Shown: positions 63,082-64,000 of the stretch, one piece after another
Position numbering within the stretch: the first letter of the stretch is position 1
Layout: every line of letters starts with the position of its first letter
DNA from: Allomuricauda ruestringensis DSM 13258
GTDB lineage: Bacteria; Bacteroidota; Bacteroidia; Flavobacteriales; Flavobacteriaceae
NCBI RefSeq assembly: GCF_000224085.1
Contig: NC_015945.1
Span: forward strand, 3,526,501-3,590,500
DNA length: 64,000 nt
Reading direction: 5' to 3'
Program-made: the position numbers and the translations under genes
Notes under the pieces: model-generated
Databases searched by the model: none
Told to the model about the DNA's origin: nothing
What the model saw: the letters and a program-made list of their open reading frames with translations, nothing else

Positions 63082-64000
63082 ATGAAACACATTGCAAAGA
63101 AATTAGGTGTTGCACTGATGGCCACCATCATGATCTGGAGCTGCGGCAAGGACGACGGCCCAACACCGCCCAAGAACACCGCCCCTGTGGTCAAGGCCCA
63201 CACCTTTACGGTAGCGGAGACCATTGCGGACACCGAGACCATTGGCACGGTAACCGCCACCGATGCGGAGGGCGACGCCCTTGCCTTTAGCATTAAAACG
63301 AACGACGGCAACCTTTTTGAGATCACCAAGGAAGGCAAACTGAGCCTGGCCACGGGCAAGGCACTGGACGCAGCGAGCAGCGACAAGCACAGCATAACGG
63401 TGAGCGTAACCGACGGAACGGCCAAGGCCGATGCCACAGTGACCATAAAAGTGACCGCTGTTGACCCAGATAATCAGTCCCCCGTGATCGAGGCACAGGA
63501 ATTTACAGTCTCCGAAGCGATTACCGATACCGATGAGATCGGGCAGGTAGCGGCCACCGACCCAGAGGATGACGAGCTTACCTTTGAGATGATCGCGAAC
63601 GACAACGACCTCTTTCTACTGACCACGGCAGGGGTCCTGACCTTGGCCGAGGGCAAGACATTGGACTTTGGGACCGCCACCGAGCACAGCATAACGGTAA
63701 GGGTGAGCGATGGCAACACCACGGCCAATGCCGAGATTACCATAAAAGTGACCGAAGGCACCACCAACTCCGCCCCGGTGATCGAGGCACAGGAGTTCAC
63801 CGCCAAGGAGGACATTACGGATGCCGATGTAATAGGCACGGTAACCGCCACCGATGCCGACGAGGACGAGCTCACTTTTGAGCTAAAGGAGAACGACAAC
63901 GACCTCTTTTTGTTGAACGAAGCAGGGGAACTTACCTTGGCCGAGGGTAAGACTTTGGACTACGAGACCGCTACGGAGCACAGCATTACCGTGAGCGTAA
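63082..64000 (+). CDS. Lipoprotein with tandem cadherin-like repeats, 3' end beyond window
   Basis: 306 codons visible from ATG at 63082. Signal peptide HIAKKLGVALMATIMIWSC puts the lipidation Cys at residue 20, followed by a Gly/Asp/Pro linker. Then come cadherin-like domains with a 98-residue period (DNA period 294 bases; copies start near 63484 and 63778): repeated PVIEAQEFT, VTATDAEGDALAFSI-type calcium-binding Asp motifs, LTLAEGKTLD and EHSITV. The DNA is clearly richer in G and C (GAC, ACC and GCC codons) than neighbours. A surface adhesin or matrix-binding lipoprotein is inferred. The frame is open at the window end. Confidence 0.88.
   Translation, partial: MKHIAKKLGVALMATIMIWSCGKDDGPTPPKNTAPVVKAHTFTVAETIADTETIGTVTATDAEGDALAFSIKTNDGNLFEITKEGKLSLATGKALDAASSDKHSITVSVTDGTAKADATVTIKVTAVDPDNQSPVIEAQEFTVSEAITDTDEIGQVAATDPEDDELTFEMIANDNDLFLLTTAGVLTLAEGKTLDFGTATEHSITVRVSDGNTTANAEITIKVTEGTTNSAPVIEAQEFTAKEDITDADVIGTVTATDADEDELTFELKENDNDLFLLNEAGELTLAEGKTLDYETATEHSITVSV

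Noticed and set aside
62835..63446. Minus-strand 203-codon Ser/Ala/Val-rich frame
   Set aside because: Antisense shadow of the GC-rich cadherin-like lipoprotein and the low-complexity gap; composition is an artefact of the complementary strand.
63474..63899. Minus-strand 141-codon repetitive frame
   Set aside because: Exact antisense of the tandem repeats in the lipoprotein gene.

Overview
The window looks like chromosomal DNA of a marine Flavobacteriaceae bacterium (Bacteroidota), perhaps of the Muricauda/Allomuricauda type. This is inferred from protein flavour, a fused branched-chain 2-oxoacid dehydrogenase E1, frequent TAnnTTTG -7 promoter elements, a lack of strong Shine-Dalgarno sequences, many short Sec-signal proteins and lipoproteins, and text-like dispersed intergenic repeats. 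No rRNA, tRNA or CRISPR array was seen.

Layout. 0-2.5 kb: the end of an NTF2-like gene, a carboxymuconolactone decarboxylase-family gene, two small unknown genes and a REP-like repeat cluster. 2.5-16.1 kb: housekeeping genes: uvrA, a LOG-family gene, a large M1-like/outer-membrane-barrel protein, fused E1, DoxX, holA, an HsdR-N-type nuclease-like gene, a glycosyltransferase, an OmpA-type lipoprotein and a Sua5/YciO protein. 16.3-24.6 kb: a lipoprotein, a membrane-anchored alpha/beta hydrolase, two unknown AT-rich genes, a uvrD-type helicase, and a DsrE/M20 amidohydrolase pair. 24.7-25.9 kb: an IS110-family element inserted in a palindromic repeat; its leader folds like a bridge RNA. 26-34.6 kb: a glutamate-synthase-like FMN protein, a degenerate OmpA paralogue, a patatin, an active M1 peptidase and recG.

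34.8-48.9 kb is a branched-chain amino acid island. leuC-leuD-leuA-like-leuB run on the plus strand and ilvD-ilvB-ilvN-ilvC-ilvA on the minus strand, converging on a gapN-type dehydrogenase. Upstream of ilvD lies what looks like a complete classical attenuator: an 18-residue leader peptide (MKRNNLVIIEVIIIPEKE) rich in Leu/Val/Ile codons, a 1:2 protector stem, a competing antiterminator and a strong terminator. This is the most striking finding.

49-64 kb: a lipoprotein hydrolase; a 5-oxoprolinase cluster (pxpA-pxpB-pxpC) behind an NRAMP-like transporter that lacks the usual metal-binding residues; a small zinc-ribbon nuclease-like protein; a cupin-like protein; a ComM-type ATPase; a penicillin acylase; an overlapping tilS-dsbD pair; and, running off the edge, a GC-richer lipoprotein made of tandem cadherin-like repeats. 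Functional calls rest on motifs and overall similarity recognised by eye; no database search was run.
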